Below are positions 61,325-64,000 of a DNA stretch of 64,000 nucleotides, piece by piece. The stretch spans positions 62,001-126,000 of the forward strand of contig CCMH01000037.1 of assembly GCA_000751595.1 (NCBI GenBank), written 5' to 3'. The notes below the pieces were generated by a model. That model had not been told where the DNA came from and did no database searches. It worked only from the letters and a program-made list of their open reading frames with translations. Origin of the DNA: Weeksella massiliensis (GTDB lineage Bacteria; Bacteroidota; Bacteroidia; Flavobacteriales; Weeksellaceae). Within the stretch, counting starts at the first letter, position 1; every line of letters begins with the position of its first letter. The position numbers were made by a program, and so were the translations under genes.

Positions 61325-63166
61325 ATGAAATATTTTAGGTGCCTCATAGTATTAGTTTTATATTTATTTTCTATACCTTTTTTTGGACAGGATAATATCT
61401 TGCTTCAGAAAGATACTTTGGTTCAACCTCAAAATATAGATGAGCTTAAAAAAAATAAAACATTAAGGAGTTTAACCAAATGGCTAATAAAAAAAGATGC
61501 CCCTAATGCGAGCGACAATAGAGAAAAGAATATTCATTTCATTAAATATAAAAATGCTCAAAATAAAATTATCCGGAATATATTTATTCAATCAAATGAT
61601 CCTTTTGGATATGATGTGAATGATTCTTTGGCAAGACCAGAGAAGAAAATAGAACGAATAGGCAATTCCTTGCATGGGAAAACCAAAATTTCGATCATTA
61701 ATGATTATCTTTTGTTCAAGGAAGGTGAAGTTTTCGATTCCCTAAAAGTGAAAGAATCTGAACGCCTTTTGCGTGAAACAAATGTGATTCGTCGAATTAA
61801 TATTACTGCACATGTTGTGAATGAAGAGTTTGTAGATGTGTATGTGCGAACTGTAGATTCTTGGAGCATGATTGTTACAGGTTCTATATCGACTTCTAAA
61901 GTTGGGGTGAGATTACGCGAACGAAATTTTTTAGGTGTAGGTCATTATTTCGATAATCGTATAAAATATGATTTTGAGGATAAAAAATATCGATATACTG
62001 GGCGATATCATATCCCGAATATCTATAAAACTTATATTAGTTTCGATGGAATTTATCATAAAGATTATGAAGAGTATTACACAAAAGGTATTTCTTTTCA
62101 ACGAAAATTCTTTTCACCACTTACTCGTTGGGCGGGTGGAATATCATTGAGTACACAATACTTTAGAGAAAATCTAGATTTTTCTGAAATTTTAGACGAT
62201 AAAAAACAATCATTTGATTTTAATAATTTTGATTATTGGGCTGGGTATGCTTTCCAGATAGAATCTGAACATGGTAATTATAATAAAATAACTAACTTAA
62301 TTATATCTGGTCGCTACAATGTGAGAAGATATAAAGATTCCCCAGATGAAAACTATGATCCGGATGATTTTTTTGCTAGTCATAATCTTTTATTAGCTGG
62401 TGTTGGAATTACTTCGCGTGGATATTATAAAGATCAATTTATTTTTAAAGTTGCTCAGGATGAGGATATTCCAATCGGGAGATCGTTTATGGTGAATGTC
62501 GGAAATGAACATAAAAATGATCGAAATAGACTCTATTTAGGAGCTAAATATACTTCCGGCAACAAATACTCTTTCGGATATCTAGGTGCAACGGCCGAAT
62601 ACGGAACTTTTCTTAGTGATGGAAAATTAGAGCAATCTGTCTTGTCGTTACAATCACTTTTTTATACCAATCTTTTTCATGTTGGAAGTTGGCATTTTCG
62701 ACATTTTTTAAATACTGTTTTCATGTATGGATATAATCGATTCGATACGCAAGGTGATATGCTTTCATTGCACAATGATGATTATTTAGGTATAGTAGGA
62801 TTCAATTCAGAAAATTTATTTGGCACCCAAAAACTTATTTTTTCGATTCAATCGCAAGCTTATTCGCCTTGGAGTGTTTTAGGATTTCGTATGTCGCCTT
62901 TTGCCAATATTACAGTTGGGATGTTGGGCGATAACAGTAAATTTGTGCTTCAAAATAAAGTATATCCAAGTTTTAGTTTAGGCGTTTTATTAACCAATGA
63001 TTTCTTGGTTTTTAGTAATATTCAATTATCGTTTACCTATTTTCCGAGAACACCAGGGAAAGATGCCAATCGAATTTTATTCAATACCTTACAAAATTAT
63101 GATTTACGTCAGTTAAACTATGAAATTGGCCGTCCTGAGACCGTGAAGTGGAATAAGTGGTATTAA
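61325..63166 (+). CDS. Outer-membrane POTRA/beta-barrel-like protein
   Basis: The 613-residue protein has a signal peptide ending FFGQDN. Residues about 115-195 (KISIINDYLLFKEGEVFDS, ESERLLRETNVIRRINITA) look like a POTRA domain. The remainder has alternating aromatic strands (RERNFLGVGHYFDNRI, YHIPNIYKTYISFDGIYH) typical of an Omp85-like barrel. It is smaller than BamA and probably a relative of unknown role in the outer membrane. It follows the NlpC/P60 gene by ten bases. Confidence 0.75.
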   Translation: MKYFRCLIVLVLYLFSIPFFGQDNILLQKDTLVQPQNIDELKKNKTLRSLTKWLIKKDAPNASDNREKNIHFIKYKNAQNKIIRNIFIQSNDPFGYDVNDSLARPEKKIERIGNSLHGKTKISIINDYLLFKEGEVFDSLKVKESERLLRETNVIRRINITAHVVNEEFVDVYVRTVDSWSMIVTGSISTSKVGVRLRERNFLGVGHYFDNRIKYDFEDKKYRYTGRYHIPNIYKTYISFDGIYHKDYEEYYTKGISFQRKFFSPLTRWAGGISLSTQYFRENLDFSEILDDKKQSFDFNNFDYWAGYAFQIESEHGNYNKITNLIISGRYNVRRYKDSPDENYDPDDFFASHNLLLAGVGITSRGYYKDQFIFKVAQDEDIPIGRSFMVNVGNEHKNDRNRLYLGAKYTSGNKYSFGYLGATAEYGTFLSDGKLEQSVLSLQSLFYTNLFHVGSWHFRHFLNTVFMYGYNRFDTQGDMLSLHNDDYLGIVGFNSENLFGTQKLIFSIQSQAYSPWSVLGFRMSPFANITVGMLGDNSKFVLQNKVYPSFSLGVLLTNDFLVFSNIQLSFTYFPRTPGKDANRILFNTLQNYDLRQLNYEIGRPETVKWNKWY

Positions 63167-63205
63167 ATTTGTTAAGAGGTTCGTTAGATAACTAACAACC
63201 TAAAA

Positions 63206-63673
63206 ATGAAATTGCTTTTTGTACAATTATTGATGTTTACAACACTTGTTGTATCCGCACAAGATAATCCTCAAACCATACAAAATTATCAAACAATTGT
63301 TGCGTCTAAGGATTCTATACATTCTCATCAACCAACTTTGGCTCATCATTGGCAAAGTTTGGTAGGAAAAAAAATGTCTTTTGCAGTAGAAAAACTTCCC
63401 GAAAATTTTCCTGGTTTTGATAATTTATATGTTCGCAAAGATTTGAAAAATACCTATGCACCAAACCAGTTGAATAAAACTTCACCAAGCGAATTGATGA
63501 ATAAAACCTTTAAAGTTTTGAAGGTTGAAGAGAATTTCCGTAATAAAAATAGTGAAATTAGCGTTTTGCTTTTTATCGAAAATTTATCACCTTCTAATTA
63601 TCTTCTCAAACAATTTTACTATATCTATAATCCGAACGACGAACAGCCTTTCTTGTTTACAATCGATCAATAA
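63206..63673 (+). CDS. Small secreted protein, function unknown
   Basis: The 155-residue product has a signal peptide ending VVSAQDN and no motif I recognise. The mature part is polar with several aromatic strands (MSFAVEKLPENFPGFDNLYV, LKQFYYIYNPNDEQPF). It lies 39 bases after the barrel gene in the same direction and may belong to the same transcript. Confidence 0.68.
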   Translation: MKLLFVQLLMFTTLVVSAQDNPQTIQNYQTIVASKDSIHSHQPTLAHHWQSLVGKKMSFAVEKLPENFPGFDNLYVRKDLKNTYAPNQLNKTSPSELMNKTFKVLKVEENFRNKNSEISVLLFIENLSPSNYLLKQFYYIYNPNDEQPFLFTIDQ

Positions 63674-63757
63674 TTATTTATATCAGATATAAATAAAATG
63701 TTTGCTTTCGGATGAGTTGATTTTTATCGTACCTTCAAAGTACTAAAGACAAATCCC

Positions 63758-64000
63758 ATGAAAAACAAAAAAATAGAAATGCTTTTCAGCTTTCTTTTGG
63801 TCTTAATATTTATTGTTTCGTGTAGTTCGAATACATTGGTCAATGTAGATAAAGGAAGAGAATTAGCAAGCAATGATCCAGGTTGGAAAAATTTAAAAGT
63901 TTTACCCAAAACAATTTCTGAAGAAGAATTAAAAGGTATGATGAAAAACTTCAATACTTCTTTAGGTGTTAAATGTAATTTTTGTCATGCATCTAATGCA
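63758..64000 (+). CDS. Lipoprotein c-type cytochrome, 3'-truncated by the window
   Basis: The start ATG 63758 gives a lipobox FIVSC with Cys22. The conserved stretch NLKVLPKTISEEELKGMMKN leads to LGVKCNFCHA, a single CxxCH haem site, just before the window ends. The pattern resembles short flavobacterial c-type cytochromes annotated as related to photosynthetic reaction-centre cytochromes. It is probably a periplasmic electron carrier. The C-terminus and total length are not visible. Confidence 0.82.
   Translation, partial: MKNKKIEMLFSFLLVLIFIVSCSSNTLVNVDKGRELASNDPGWKNLKVLPKTISEEELKGMMKNFNTSLGVKCNFCHASNA

Noticed and set aside
1-64000. CRISPR array, prophage, insertion sequence or integrative element
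   Set aside because: I saw no spaced direct repeats, transposase or integrase motifs, attachment sites or phage structural genes.

Overview
The window is about 64 kb of a low-GC (roughly 36%) chromosome from the Bacteroidota, most likely class Flavobacteriia; a Weeksellaceae-like member is my inference. The sequence shows Bacteroidota-type promoters (TAnnTTTG at -7, in the best cases with TTG 19 bases upstream), almost no Shine-Dalgarno sites, type IX secretion (T9SS) C-terminal sorting domains ending in KxVKK or KIIKK, and lipoproteins with short SxSC-type lipoboxes. Gene content is mostly chromosomal core. I see no prophage, insertion sequence, CRISPR array or rRNA.

Layout. 1-6 kb: purine operon purL (cut by the window edge)-purC-purF-purM. 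6-13 kb: a PIF1-like helicase, a TsaC/YciO-family protein, yaaA and a large outer-membrane lipoprotein joining a degenerate phosphoesterase to a beta-barrel. 13-21 kb: tex, a terminator-ended leader or small RNA, a thioesterase, an RsmB-family methyltransferase, the remains of an aquaporin gene, gcvP and a lone hisE. 21-25.6 kb: M48 protease, a divergent DCC/HTTM pair, a DUF2314 lipoprotein, DUF4442 and a fatty acid desaturase. 25.7-36 kb: a T9SS metalloprotease, lpd, a second T9SS protein, an acyl-CoA ligase, a sigma-54 response regulator without an output domain, NA37 and a DUF6515-like protein. 36-45 kb: START-like, aminotransferase-IV-like pseudoenzyme, YqgE, pdxH, HU, fmt-recQ and oligopeptidase B. 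45-57 kb: transaldolase-like, Rrf2 regulator, HAD phosphatase, TerC, EamA transporter, fabH, a second lpd, truC-tilS-dsbD and a decayed T9SS gene. 57-64 kb: guaA-xpt, two tRNA-Gln genes, an ECF sigma factor, an NlpC/P60 lipoprotein, a POTRA/barrel protein and a truncated c-type cytochrome.

Functional links. PurL, PurC, PurF and PurM serve IMP synthesis, while GuaA and Xpt supply and salvage GMP about 55 kb away. GcvP and the two dihydrolipoyl dehydrogenases serve lipoyl-dependent complexes. The desaturase, acyl-CoA ligase, FabH and thioesterases serve lipid metabolism.

Most notable observations: (1) an octamer GGTAGGAT present at least 26 times on either strand, concentrated just after stop codons and once forming a perfect hairpin; (2) two gene remnants, an aqpZ fragment and a T9SS cargo gene; (3) two apparent pseudoenzymes that keep their fold but have lost catalytic motifs; (4) a structured RNA ending in a terminator upstream of a thioesterase gene. 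I did not find a clear multi-gene defence or other novel system; the octamer is the best candidate for something undescribed.
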